A stretch of DNA of 64,000 nt from Hybos culiciformis (Eukaryota; Arthropoda; Insecta; Diptera; Hybotidae). A model generated the notes under the pieces. That model was given only the letters and a program-made list of their open reading frames with translations. It ran no database searches and was not told the origin of the DNA. Each line of letters begins with the position of its first letter. The stretch's first letter is position 1. A program made the position numbers and the translations under genes. The stretch lies in the NCBI GenBank assembly GCA_964007475.1, contig OZ023274.1:79805303-79869302 (forward strand), given 5' to 3'. Positions 1 through 11,670 of the stretch are shown piece after piece.

Positions 1-1271
1 ACCTACCTAATATTTAACTTTAACATTAACCTTTTTAAAAATTTATTAAAATACATTTTTGAAATTATTATATGTATTTAATTATTACAAAAAATAAATA
101 AATGATCCTATGAATTATTATTTGGGCTGTTGAAACTGAACGAACGCCCTATTCCGAACATTATCACTGTGCATATTAGAACGATAAACAATTCTCAAAA
201 CATAATAAATTAATTAATTATAATAAAAAAGAAAAATACCATTAGGTTTTTGGTTTCATAATTCCAAATTAATTAAATTGCCCTGTATGTATTTAAAATC
301 TACCATTATCTAACTTTGTTAAAAAATGTTTATGTTTCCGATAAGTAACATTATCGACCTTGGTGATCTGTGATTTTTGCATTATGCCCTATTGAAAAGT
401 TTCAAAAAAATTATTAATAAGTTAAAGAGAATAAAAAGGATAAATAATAAGTTAAGGAGATTAAATTCGAATGCATGTTTACACAATTTACAATTTTTCT
501 AACAAACATTTTTGTTGTTGAAACTAAATTTTATCAGTGTAAATTTGATTTAAGTCACACATAAATGTATCTAGGCTTAAATGGAATGTTTCTTTTCGCA
601 AATTAGTTCCTAAGTTTTGATGTAGTGTTTCTAATAGATGATTGTGAAGTGTTTAAATTACATTGTCTCTTCACGAATTAATTGAGTCAATACAAATTAA
701 TATAAAATTTTTTTATACATACTTAGTTTCTAATATATGTTATGTAGGTTATAATTGAATTTTTTTTATGTTAGTTAATTGTTAGTTGTAAGATTAATAA
801 ATAAATAAATAAATATTTGATTTAACTTTATAATCAATAAGAGTAGGTATCTATTCTGTTTTTTCCATGGTTTTTTTTTTGAAAGTCAAGTAATTTTTGC
901 GGCTTATTGAAATTGTTTTTTTTTTTTAAAACTTACCTTTTATATATTTTAATTAAATTTTATCTTAATCTTGAAAGGTTATATGGAAACTATATACTTA
1001 GAAAACATTTATGTAAAAATATTTTGCCTATTTTAGAATATTTCATAGTTTTAATGTTTGATTTACTGTTTTTAAGGCCAATTTTGGTATTTAATATAAT
1101 TTCGAAAATAAATATGTTTTAGGTATAAAATTAAAGCGTCCATATGTCTGCCTTTAACATGTTCCCAAAGTCACTATTAAAAATAGAATATTTTTTTCCT
1201 TTAAAGTTGAAAATATTCCTTAAAGAATGTTGACACAAAATTTCACAAAATGTAAGAAAAAAAAGCTATCA
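1..1271. other. Upstream AT-rich non-coding DNA
   Basis: No open frame here has protein-like composition; the one open stretch (907-1122) is a T-rich run of Phe, Leu and Ile codons. I see no promoter or RNA gene. It is either upstream of lola or inside a 5' intron, since the transcription start is not visible. Confidence 0.6.
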
Positions 1272-1840
1272 GTCTAGTACAATGGTTCCCAACCTTTTGA
1301 AATATTTGTACCCCTTGATAATGATTTGAATCTTTACGTACCCCTAAAAAAGAGTGCATACAGGTTATAACAAACGGAATAAAAAATTTTAACGCACGTT
1401 GGATTAGATACGACTCGCTTTGTTAGCACCGAAATTGATCTAGCATCATTGTTTCAAAATCATTGCGAGTTTTCATGTTGTTTCTCAAGTCAATGGGTTC
1501 ATCTTTTGCGTTATCATTATCAGTGTCAACAACCTTGTCTAATGAAATTGTGAAGGCGTTTCTAATCCAATTATCGACATTAAAAGTTGGAGGAATGATA
1601 CCATCAACATATTTTTTGAAGATTTCGTTATGAGTTTTAATATACTTTTTTAAAATATACACAATTATACACAATTCACAAAATTTTGGAAAGAAAATTA
1701 GATTTTGAAATTATGTGTAAGCCGTAAAAAGGATATACATATATTTTTTTCAATACGAACAGTTCCACGTACCTCTCAGAATTGGTTAACGTACCCCCAA
1801 GGGGTCCATGGACCCCAGGTTGGGAATCCCTGGTCTAGTA
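1272..1840 (-). mobile_element. Degraded hAT-superfamily DNA transposon with 8-bp target duplication
   Basis: The element proper is 1280-1832 (553 bp). It is flanked by a perfect 8-bp direct repeat GTCTAGTA (1272-1279 and 1833-1840), the target-site length typical of hAT elements. The left end starts CAATGGTTCCCAACC and the right end, read inward, starts CAGGGATTCCCAACC, so the termini are imperfect inverted repeats of the widespread hAT type CAGTGGTTCCCAAC. On the minus strand an open frame (1423-1674) contains NWIRNAF and, further on, EPIDLRNN. These resemble the C-terminal transposase segment (WIRNPF ... L.ELR) of ZBED/Charlie-like hAT proteins. The rest of the transposase is missing, so this is a non-autonomous remnant. 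Confidence 0.85.
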
Positions 1841-2179
1841 AGATAGGTACATTTATAACCTAAATGTGACTGACTTAATACCTTACCTATTCTGTATAAC
1901 TTTTCACTTGGTAGGTAGATACTTAATCGACCAAAAACCCATCACACAGAAAAAAAACTTAAAAAGAATTTTTATATTCAATTTCGTTGTCGAATATGCG
2001 GCAAAATTGGTGTAAAAAAAAAAAAAAACTCCTATAGGTAGGTACTCAAAGATTGTTTCGAAATAAATATCTTGTTAAAAATAAAACTCACCGAAAACAT
2101 TAACATTCAGAGGATACTAATTTATAAAAATAAGCCTATTGGGGTCGTGTCTTCTATCAATAATCTATCTATTACCTAG

Positions 2180-2496
2180 TTTACATGATAGTCCAACCGT
2201 GTGGTTGAGTCGATATGTGGTTGAAAAGAGGTCAAGTGTTTACATGATGTAGTCGAAAAGCATGTTGTTGAACTGTGGTTGAATTGAGTTTGAAAATGAC
2301 TAAATCATATATAAAAAAAAGAAACAAAACAAACAGCTGTTGCTTATTTTTGACCGGGTAAATCGTTTACAACATGGATAGAGTTAACTTAACCGAGCGA
2401 ATTTCTTGGGTTGAGTCAGGTTAACCCAGGTTAACTCTACCACCGTTTACATGTAGTTGAACCGTAGTTGAACCCGGTTTCAACTCTCCATGTAAA
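2180..2496. mobile_element. Probable MITE with TTTACATG termini
   Basis: The block is richer in GC than its surroundings. It starts TTTACATG (2180-2187) and ends with the inverted copy CATGTAAA (2489-2496), with further TTTACATG copies near 2239 and 2448. It contains repeated GTTGAAC/GGTTGA words in both orientations, as expected of a short inverted-repeat element. No target duplication is clear and no coding potential is seen. The superfamily is not assigned. Confidence 0.45.
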
Positions 2497-2945
2497 TTAG
2501 GTATATGCTGTATTTTTTTTTGTTGTTGTATATTTTACGCCTATCTGTAACTTTAATACTATTTTGTTTTATATAATTCGTTTTAAATGAAGGCCACCAA
2601 AATTTACAACAAAAAAAAAATAAAAAAAAATTGTTAAGTTAAGAAAAAAATTTAAATCGATTTTTATTTTTAAAACAATAAAAAAAAATCTATTTAAAAA
2701 GGAACAACAAAATTTTAAAAAACTAAAACTAAATAATTAGGCAGGCATTTACGATTTTGCAGAAACTGCATTGCAACGCAAACAAAAGAAATATATAATT
2801 TTAGGTGTACAGTAGGTATACATACCTACATATAGGTGTATTATTCAAAAATTCTATTTATGTCACACATTTCGATTGTTTTTTTTTTTTTTTTTTGTTA
2901 CAAACAATTTTACTTATTCAATTTTTTTTTTTTGTCTATTTTCAG
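2497..2945. other. Low-complexity intron or upstream sequence
   Basis: A- and T-homopolymer-rich sequence ending in a T-rich tract and TTTTCAG (to 2945), which could be the 3' splice site of the intron before the BTB-coding exon. Confidence 0.4.
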
Positions 2946-3502
2946 GAAAAAAAAGCAAGCAACAACACAAAACCAAAATTTATTATTAAATGAAGAATTA
3001 AAGTGAAAGTTTCAAAAATTTGAAGAGAAGAAAAAAAAAAAAAAAACATTTTGAACATATATATTTTTTTTTATATTTTTAATTTTCTTCTATAATTTTT
3101 TTTTTTTCGCTTGCTCTTAACACTTCATTTCTGTCAAAAAAAAAAAAAAAAATAAATAATTTTTTTTCTTCGTTTTTTTTTTTTTTTTTTTTTATCCACG
3201 ACAAATATTTAATAAATAAATAAACGTTTTTTTTTTTTTCTTAATTTGGATAAAAAATCAAAACAAAATAAAAATCAAAAAAAAAAAAAAAGAAAAATTA
3301 ATAACAAAAAAAAGAACGGCGGGCGTTTTTGTACCTAGGTACATAAAAATTTTCTTTTTCAATTTCTAAAAAAAAAAAAGAAAATTTTCTACAATTTTAT
3401 TTTTTTTTTTTTAACTATATAATCTGAAATCCATAAAAAGTTGAGAATATTATTTTTTTATAAATAACAACAAACATCAATTAAAAAACAAAAAAAAAAA
3501 AA
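2946..3502 (+). other. lola: Probable 5' UTR of the lola BTB exon
   Basis: A strong-looking splice acceptor (a long T run then TTTTCAG) ends at 2945, and no better acceptor lies between it and the ATG at 3503. The 557 nt are almost entirely A/T homopolymers, which would make an unusually simple leader. The boundary is inferred; only RNA data would fix it. Confidence 0.35.
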
Positions 3503-3676
3503 ATGGATGACGATCAACAATTTTGCCTACGATGGAATAATCATCAGAGTACGCTTATAAGCGTATTCGATACTTTATTAGAAAATGGTACATTAGTTGA
3601 TTGCACATTAGCTGCTGAAGGTCAATTCTTGAAGGCACACAAAGTTGTTCTATCAGCATGTAGTCCATATTTTGCG
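3503..3676 (+). CDS. lola: lola constant exon 1: start of BTB domain
   Basis: This exon encodes residues 1-58 of the shared N-terminus of Lola, a nuclear BTB transcription factor needed for axon guidance and many other developmental decisions in flies. The start [15 protein letters not shown] is the hallmark opening of the insect BTB-TTK family. The N-terminal part of the BTB fold follows ([20 protein letters not shown], then SACSPYFA). The ATG has a good insect context (A-run then ATGG). The exon ends after a full codon at donor GCG|GTAAGT (3677). The frame continues into the intron only as VSSSS and a stop, so the exon end is clear. BTB domains of this group dimerise or multimerise and recruit cofactors. 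Confidence 0.97.
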
Positions 3677-3973
3677 GTAAGTTCCTCTAGTTAGAAATAA
3701 GAATAATTATGTATAAATTTTTTTGTCCAATTTCGAAATTGAAACTACTAAAATTCGTAATTCTCGATAAGCCAATCAAAAGGGAAGATAACAACCATTG
3801 CATATTTAATAAAAATGTATATTAGAAGTTATATTATTATTCCTGAATGTGAATGTATCCAAGTTCAATACTTATACTTTATTCTTTTCAAAAGAAAAAA
3901 CCTGCCTTTAAGTAATACATTTATATTAAAAACTAATGAATTTTTGTATTTCTACCTTTTTTATTATAAACAG

Positions 3974-4379
3974 AATCTTTTGAAAGAGCAATATGACAAA
4001 CATCCAATATTTATCTTAAAAGATGTCAAATATCAAGAATTAAGAGCAATGATGGATTACATGTATCGTGGTGAAGTTAATATTTCACAAGATCAATTAG
4101 CAGCTTTGTTGAAAGCCGCAGAATCATTACAAATTAAAGGTTTGTCTGACAATCGAACGTCAGCAGCAGCAGCATCTGCGCCACAAAAATCAGAACATCC
4201 GAAATTAATGAGTCATCAACAACAGAAACCAGGTGGTGGTTATACTTTAGAACAAAAAAGACCACGCTTAGGACCATCTACAATTGATACACAAGAGTTG
4301 CTGAGTCGTGAAGGTTCAAATAGTCCAACACCAAGGAAAAGAAAGAAAATGAGACCACGTAGTGTTGAAAATGTTGTGG
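3974..4379 (+). CDS. lola: lola constant exon 2: rest of BTB domain and basic NLS-like segment
   Basis: The acceptor ...AAACAG ends at 3973 and joins in phase 0 to exon 1, giving SPYFA-NLLKEQYDKHP. Residues 59 to about 115 complete the BTB domain, including FILKDVKYQELRAMMDYMYR, GEVNISQDQLAALLKAAESL and QIKGL. Next comes a low-complexity linker with Ala, Gln and Gly runs, then a conserved stretch with YTLEQKRPRLG and SREGSNSPTPRKRKKMRPRS. The PRKRKKMRPR basic run is a likely nuclear localisation signal. The donor is GTGG|GTAAGT at 4380, so the exon ends one base into codon 194. It is highly similar to fly Lola over the BTB domain; the linker is insect-specific in detail. Confidence 0.96.
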
Positions 4380-4607
4380 GTAAGTGTTAAAAAAAAAAAA
4401 TAAAATAAAATAAAAAGATAGCACCAAAGTAATAATTACCTACCTATCAAGTTATTTGTGTCATCGAAAAATGTTTCCACCTGAAGCTAGAATTAAATTA
4501 AAAAAAAAATAATAAAAATCTGTTAAAACAAAAAGCTCAAACCATTAAATTAATTGATACTTATCTATTTTACTTAAAATTTTTTTTTTCTTTAATTTTA
4601 TTTTCAG

Positions 4608-5099
4608 ATAATCACGAACACTCAAACTCTTCTGCACACTCAATTCAACAACAGCAACAACAAATTTCATCTGCACCATTAAATACCTCCCAACAACAAC
4701 AACAACAACAATCATCACAGCAGCAACCGCAACAACAAATTGTTACCAAAAAGACTGATACAATTAAAACAACAGGTGGTGGTGGAGATGTTGCTATTCA
4801 ACAACAAATTGACAATGATACTGACCAACAACAACAACAAAATGATAAACAGCAAGAACAAGCATTAAAATTACAACAACAAAGTGAATCCCAAAAATTA
4901 CAAAAACAACAACAACAACGTAATAAAGAAAAAGATGAATCAATATTATTGGAACCAAAAAATGAATATGAAGATGACGGGCATACAATTGTTGAAGATT
5001 TAACGCGTGAAGATCAGGAAGACGATGAATTAATAGAAGAAGAAATGGATCAAGCTGGTGCTGGTCCAAGTCATCAGGGAGGTGAAGGCTCTAGTCAAG
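4608..5099 (+). CDS. lola: lola constant exon 3: poly-Gln linker and acidic region
   Basis: The acceptor TTTTCAG ends at 4607. The exon enters in phase 1 and leaves in phase 1 (492 nt), covering residues 194-357. The first two thirds are Gln-rich, with several runs of five to seven CAA/CAG codons. They include a KK-T segment (IVTKKTDTIKTT) that matches VTKKTE in the fly protein. The last third is acidic and conserved: EPKNEYEDDGHTIVEDLT, then an ELIEEEMDQ run and SHQGGEGSSQ. The donor is CAAG|GTGAGA at 5100. The linker separates the BTB dimer from the interchangeable finger tails. The opposite-strand open frame over the CAA repeats is only the shadow of these codons. Confidence 0.93.
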
Positions 5100-5298
5100 G
5101 TGAGAATTTGTTTTCAGTTTTTTTAATCGCGATTCCGGGAGATATTTAATTTTGTTTTATTTTCAAGGTTTTTTTTTTTTTAATTTCGAAATTTATTCTT
5201 TACGATTCGGTTCGGGTTAAACTTTCGACATTAATTTGTAATAATCAAAAATATAAATAATTCTCAATATTTTCTTTTTTTTTTTGTTAACTTTACAG

Positions 5299-5382
5299 GA
5301 TTTTCTACTAATTGGCCAGCAGATAGATCTCAAGATGAATTTATAATGCAACCAGATCAAGGGCAACAACGTGACCCACAAG
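5299..5382 (+). CDS. lola: lola constant exon 4: last shared exon, donor for all alternative tails
   Basis: An 84-nt exon between acceptor CTTTACAG (to 5298) and donor CAAG|GTAGGA (5383). It encodes GFSTNWPADRSQDEFIMQPD then QGQQRDPQ and one further G, bringing the constant part to 385 residues plus one base. It matches the fly segment that contains DRSQDE and ends RDPQ at the common splice junction. Because it ends in phase 1, every alternative terminal exon must start with two bases that complete a G-initial codon (Asp, Glu, Gly, Val or Ala). All 13 finger units below obey this. Confidence 0.9.
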
Positions 5383-8300
5383 GTAGGACAAATAATTCTT
5401 ATTTACAATGAAAATTGAAACCATTTAAAAAAAAAAACAAAAAGAAAAGATAACGATTCTTTAATTTTTAAAAAAATGAGCTTTTTTTTTTTTGTCCACA
5501 AATTTAACGATTTAACTCACGATTCCAACAAATTTAAAGATAAAATAAATAAAATAAATTTACATATTTTTGTTTTAATATATTAAAATTGATTCTTCGC
5601 GATGAATAATAATTTTTCAAAAAAAAAAAAAAAACAAAAATAATTTTTTTTTAATTATAAGAAGAAGCTCATTTTTTTATTAAAAATGTAAATAAAATAA
5701 AATTTTTCGAATATTTAAAGAAATTGAAAAAGTTTAGTTTTATATGTTTTCGAAATTAAAAGTATGAGATATGACAGACAACAGCAACAAGTTGTTAAAA
5801 AATAATGTTTTATTTGTTAATTAGTATTAAAAAAAAAATTGAAATAATTTCTTAAATATCTGTAAAATTTTATTTTATTTTTAAAATTGAAAAAGCAGAA
5901 AAGAAATTTTTGCAAGAATTTTTTTAAAATCAAACAAAACAAAAAAAAAAAAAGTAAAAAATTAATTTGATTTGGTAATTTTTTTGGTGTTTGTGTAGCA
6001 TTTTGTTATGATTATTTAAAAAGAAAATAAAAAAAAATTTTTTTTTTACTAAAATTTATATATAAAAAATAATTGATAAAATTCAAAAGAGGAAAAATAT
6101 TTATTTTTATTTTTTATTTTTTTTTAATTTTAATTTAAATTCTAAAATATGTTCTCTCGACACAAATTCTCTTCGAATGAGAATTCCGAAAAAACAGTGT
6201 GGATTTCGAATTAAGAGAACGAGAATTTTTTTCATTCAAAATTTTAAGAGAACTGAGAAATATTTAAAAAAAAATTAATTAATTTAATTTATTATGAAGT
6301 CAAGTAGAGAATACATTTTTTTTTTTTTCTAATTAAAATTTTCAATTAATATTTCTGTTTTTTTTTTTTTTTTGAGAATTTATAAATTTATTTTTTCTCT
6401 TTTGAATTTTCTCTCTGTATAGGAAAATATTACAAACTCTCTATCTCGCTCTTTTTATTCATTTTTTTTTTTTTTATTTAAATTTTTTTCTAGATCGATA
6501 TTTTTATATTTTAAATTAAAAATATACATAATTTTATTTATTTTATTTTTTTTTTTTATTTATTTAGTCTATCCTTTATTTATTTTTTTTTTTTATTTTA
6601 ATTTTGTAACTTTATTTAATTTTATTATTTATTTTTATATATTATATGTATTATATATATAATATATATAAAATAAAAATTTATATGAAAAATATATTAG
6701 AAAGTAAAAAACTATTACTTACTAATTTTCTTGTCCTTTCTAAAAAAACAAAAAAAAAAAAAAGACAATTAATCAATATAAAAATAATAAAAAAAAAAAA
6801 ATCCTCCTAACTTTTTAAATTAAAAAAATTTAACTCAAAAATTATTTATGAAATAAAAAGAGAAATTAAATTAAAAAAAAAAACAACAACTAATAAATAA
6901 TAAAAATTTACAAACTCCTCTGAAATATAGAAATTTTAAAATATTTAATTAAAAATAAAAAAAAAAAACAAAACAATAAAAATCATATTAGAAAATGCAA
7001 AAAGGAAAAGTTTTTAACGCGAAATATTTTTTTTTAATTTTATTTATTTTTTTTTTTAAATTGGAAAAAAAAAGAAAGTAGCTTCCCTGCTTTTTTTTTT
7101 TTTTTTTTTTATAAAAAATCAACGAAAGAGAAAGAAATACAATTTTTTTTCTTCTTTATTAAAAAAAAAAGAGAAAAGTTTTTGGTACACACATTATTAT
7201 TATTATTTTTTCTTTAAGAGAAAATAAAAAAGAAAAAAATTTTTATACAAAAATATTTCATGAAAATAACAAAAAATTTAAAATAATAATTATATATAAA
7301 AAAAAAAAAAAAAAATCAAACAACAAATATTTACAACATTTTTGTTATTCTCACATTAAAAATTATTTATTTATTTATTTATTTATTTTTTTTTTTTTTT
7401 TTTTTAGAAGAAACATTTTAAAAACAAAAATTTACATTATTTCATTAAATTATTATTATTTTAAAAATACTTATTTTTATTTTTTATTATTTTATTTACC
7501 TTGCATGCTAAATATTTATAAAAAAAAATTAGAGTTTTTTTTTTACATTAAAAAAAAATGACAAAAAAAAAACATAAAACAAAAATACATTTTTATGCTT
7601 ATTTTTTGGTTGACGGGACTATATATATATATATATTTTTACATTACTATTTTGGAAATATAAAAAAAAAAAAATTATTTATTTATTTATTCATTTAATT
7701 TAATTTAATTTTTTTTTTTTTTTTTTTTTACATTTATATAATAATTTAAAACATAAATTGTGTTTTATAGAATTCAGAAAATTTCTGTTTTATTATATTT
7801 CATAAGTTTTTTTAATTTAGTAATTTATTTTATTTAATTTTTTTCAATGAAAATGTTAAAAAAAAAAAAAGAAATTTTTTTTTAAGTATTAATTTTTTTT
7901 TTCTTACTTTTTATATATTTATTTATAAAACAAAGTAGTTAAAAAAAAAAATGTTTGAGTAAACAACAATTATTATTCGGAAGAGAAAAAGAGAAGTTCC
8001 GCGAATCTCGTGTTTTTTCGTGTTTCCATTTTATAATTTATTTTTTTGAAATTTTTTTTTTTAATGTTTTTATTTAAAAAATTTTCTTATTATTTTATTT
8101 TATTTTTTCTATTTTTTTTTTTTTTTTTTTTTTTCGAATCGAAAGTCTATTATGTTATCTTGTTTAATGAGTAAAGTGAAAAAAAAAAAAACAAAAATTA
8201 TCAAAATTAAAAAATAAAGTGTTTTTAAACAAAAAGAAAATTATATATAAGTTTTAAATATATTTTTGAAAAGTCTCTGCTCACCGATTGGACAGCAGCA

Positions 8301-11033
8301 TCAATAGCAGAAGCAGCAACTTTATAAAGGTATAGGTGTGTAGCTATAAATTTTAATTAATTTATAGTGAGGTAAAAAAAAAAAAAATATAGCAGACTTT
8401 TCAAATTTTTAGAAATGATTGATTAACAAAAAAAAAAAATATTAAAAAAAAAAAAAAAAATTGTTTACTACAATAAAAATTAATAATGGATACAATGTAG
8501 TTTACGTGTAAGTATATCTCTGTTTAACAGTATCGGTTAAAAGAGAATTTTCTTTATTAGTGAAATTTTTTAATGGAATTTATTTCAAAAAAAAAAAAAA
8601 ATTTCCTCATGCCAAATTTTGTTTTTTATTTTTTTTTTATTTATTTTATGTTTTTTTTATGTTTTTTTTATTATTCTCCACTCCCTATAATCCTATTTTA
8701 TTCCAAAAAGAAAAATATTTCCCACGAAATCCAAAGCAGAAAAAAAAAAACTTTAAATTTTCAGATTTGAAAGAAGTTTTTACTTAAAAAAAAAAAAAAA
8801 ATAATTTAAAAATTGTTATCGATTTTCAACTGGGAAAAGGTAGTATGACAATAGAAAGCATTTTATTAGTTACTAGTAATATCCTGTATTCGAAAAATAT
8901 TCGAGTAAAAATAGTCGAAATGTTAAGAAGTGCACACTCATTTTAGTTTTTTAATATTTTTTTTTTTTTTTTTTGTAATCCCGGCAAAATGTTTTATATA
9001 AATTCCAATAGATGACGCGATACCATTTCGCCGAACACACATTTAAGCTAATTTGATATAAATTGATGATTAATAGTAGATTGATATTTTTGACTTACAA
9101 GATGATAAAAATCAACATAAATTTGATCAAGTCATTATTACGACCAATTTTTTTTATATGATTCGAAAATAAAAAACTTTTATTCTAAAAAAATTACAAT
9201 TTGATAGAGAAAATATAAATTTGAAAGTAGTGAGTGTTGAACAAGAGATATGAAATTAAAATATTCGAAAATATTCGAAATCGAAATAAAAAATATAATT
9301 TTAATGCTTATTGAGAAAACTAATACTAGTTCCGAAAAAACGAATGAATCTTTAAAAAATGCTTTCTATTATTTTCTTTCCACTTTGTTGTTTTATGTCA
9401 TCAATCAATTGCAGCTTGCAGTTAGAAAATGCAGTTTTGGTTAAAAAATACCAATTAAAAAAAAAAAAAAAACCGTAAGTTTTATATTATAGTTTTTCGT
9501 ACAATATTAATATTACATAAGTCAATGTTACAAATTTTTTTTTTTTTTTTAATAATTTTTAAATTAATTGAATATTTAAAATTAATTAGAATTTAAAAAA
9601 AAAAATATATATATATTTAAATAATATTTCGTGTTTGAAACTCCACCTATTTGTATTTTCTTAAAAAAAAAAAAAAAAAAAAAAAAAACGAAAGGAAATT
9701 AATTAAGATTTTTTTTTTTTTTTTTATATTTTTACTTTGAATCGAAAACATCCGAGGAAAAGAAAAATTTAAATATTATTTCTAGTTTGTTATAAATTTT
9801 ATAAATAAATATTCTAATAAGATGTTAAATAATTAAAAAGGATTTAGTTGTCATTCAGACAAAAAATTTATATAAAATACAATACTACTAAGCGAAGAAA
9901 AATAATATTTATCACGTTAATAATTTGTAAGTGAAAGGTTTCGAAAATGTTTTTAGCGTTTATATTAATTCAAGTGACTTAAATAAAACCTTATTTAATT
10001 GTGCCGCCTATATATACAAAAAAAAGTACCTTGATGAATTAAGTTTTGACTGCGATAATTATAATAATTATATACAAAAAAAAAAAAAGCATTCAGTTAA
10101 AAATAAAATTTGAGAAGAAGATTTTCGAGTGAGTATCGTATCTTCATGTAACAGTGATTTCGGGAATAATAAGTATAATTGATATTTCGAATTCTTTTTT
10201 TTTTTTTTTTTTTTTTTAATTTTAATGGAACTTTTTGGATTTTGAAATATAATTAGTTTAACCTAACCCGATTCGTTTCATTACCGTTTGTTTCTGCCAT
10301 TAAATTAATATAGTGATAAAATATATTCGTAAAGTTTATTACATACTATTCAAAACACACCAAAAAAAAATAATTCAATTTCAATTACTTTTGCAATATG
10401 TATGTACATTTTTGTTGTCAATAATGAATTTTTTCCACATGAATTTTTGTAATTCAAAATAATTTATTTTAATTTTCCACTTTAAAACTTTGAAATTAAA
10501 TTTAACCTTTTGAAGAAATGTCGCTAGTTTTGACACGTATTCTATATTTTTCGAAATTAAATTTCTGTTAAATGTTCTTTTCTAACCATGAGGAAAATTT
10601 TAAAAAATTATGATTTGTTTAAATTAAATGTATCCTATGAAAATACACATTATAAAATTGCTTCTTTGCTATTTCTAAAAAAAAAAAAAAAAAATAGATT
10701 TAAAATTTTTTTCATTTTTGAAATCTTTGTGTTCCATTGGAAATTTAAAATAGTTTATTAAAATTAAAGAAGTATCTCAGTTCCAATGACAAAATACAAA
10801 TAGTCAAATAATAATTTGATTCAAATTTTATTTTTTTTCTTTATCAAAATAAATACGTTTATTATTTATGTATTTTTATGCTAATACATACTTCAATAAG
10901 AGATTCGGCGGTAATGAAGAGAAATATCGAAAATATTAATTTTTTTTCGTAAGTAAAAGATTTTTTTTTTTAAATTTCTTTTTTCTTTGGTAAATATAAA
11001 AAATTATGTTTTACGTCACACCCATATTTTGTC
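5383..11033. other. lola: First part of the 14-kb gap after the constant exons; no exon seen
   Basis: Mostly homopolymer A/T sequence, especially 5500-8800, with microsatellites such as (ATTT)n near 7362-7386 and (AT)n near 7621-7637. I found no Cys-x2-Cys finger motif on the + strand. Open stretches at 8560-8787, 9250-9444 and 9931-10113 have the composition of translated AT-rich noise. A slightly GC-richer patch at 8280-8330 (CAGCAGCATCAATAGCAGAAG) is not explained. Confidence 0.6.
7360..7406. repeat. (ATTT)n microsatellite and T tract
   Basis: Six or so tandem TTTA/ATTT units followed by a long T run, inside the large lola intron. Similar (TTTA)n repeats occur near 49665-49690. Confidence 0.7.
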
Positions 11034-11636
11034 AAAATTCCCAGATGTGATAGAACCAGCTTTGGAAATTCGTTTTCAATTCGCACCTCGAGAATGTGGA
11101 ATGCTTTCCCTTCAAAATTCTTCCCTACAGCTGGCGGACGTTTGATTTACGACTTGCGCCGCTTTAAGAAGAGTGTAAATGATTACTTACTGACTGTCCC
11201 ACTATTAATCCCGTCTAAACTTCCTGTCTCAATTATCAAATCCATACTTCTTTAAGTATAAAATCAAAAAGCATGTATATAAAGAGGAATCAGTCCCATA
11301 CAAAAAAAAAGAATTAAAATAGTGAAACAAAAAATCCATATCACAACCCCATGAGCTTTTTTTTTGTATTTTTTGAGAATTCCACTCTCACGAAAGCTTT
11401 TAAAACTTTCAAAATAACAACAGTTCTATACAATTTTGAACGTTTTAAAAGCTTTTGTGAGTGAATTCTCAAAAAAAAAAAAAAAAGCTCATGGGGTTGT
11501 GATATGGATTTTTTGTTTCACTATTTTAATTCTTTTTTTTGTATGGGACTGATTCCTCTTTATAATATATGTACATGCTTTTTGATAAAATGTATCCCAC
11601 CTAGTGATTTGGTAACTTTAATAAACAAAAAAAAAA
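11034..11636 (+). mobile_element. 3' end of a non-LTR retrotransposon (copy 1), interrupted by a MITE
   Basis: Two pieces, 11034-11258 and 11591-11636, together match the copy at 20419-20701. In frame they read as the C-terminus of a reverse-transcriptase polyprotein with SRMWNAFP and GRLIYDLRRFKKSVNDYL, then a stop, about 100 nt of 3' UTR ending CCACCTAGTGATTTGGTAAC, and a poly-A tail. The WNALP-type motif near the C-terminus is common in jockey/I/CR1-like elements; the exact clade is not assigned. It is a 5'-truncated dead fragment. Confidence 0.8.
11264..11585. mobile_element. 322-bp near-perfect palindromic MITE with 5-bp target duplication
   Basis: The left arm (11264 to about 11414) and right arm (about 11433 to 11585) are near-perfect inverted copies of about 150 nt with a loop of about 18 nt. 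Termini are TCAAAAAGCATG and its complement. The element is flanked by a perfect TAAAA duplication (11259-11263 and 11586-11590). It sits inside the non-LTR fragment, whose intact sister at 20419 lacks it. The transcript would fold into a long hairpin. It has no coding capacity; the open frame at 11504-11707 only crosses the right arm. Confidence 0.88.
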
Positions 11637-11670
11637 TGTTTACTACAATCAATGAAAAATTGTTTGATCA

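Noticed and set aside
907..1122. 71-codon open frame
   Set aside because: Starts at TTG, made of Phe/Leu/Ile codons from T-rich DNA, no recognisable domain or splice context.
2805..2993. Open frame before the BTB exon
   Set aside because: Crosses the poly-T acceptor tract; composition is that of translated homopolymers.
4794..5069. Minus-strand 91-codon open frame
   Set aside because: Antisense shadow of the CAA-rich and acidic codons of constant exon 3.
5383..5411. Readthrough of the exon 4 donor giving a short BTB-only end (GRTNNSYLQ)
   Set aside because: Possible by intron retention, but the donor is good and nothing in the sequence favours retention.
8560..8787. 75-codon open frame ending SDLKEVFT after a TTTTCAG
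   Set aside because: Low-complexity Lys/Phe content. The acceptor at 8764 would give only seven codons in phase 1, well within chance.
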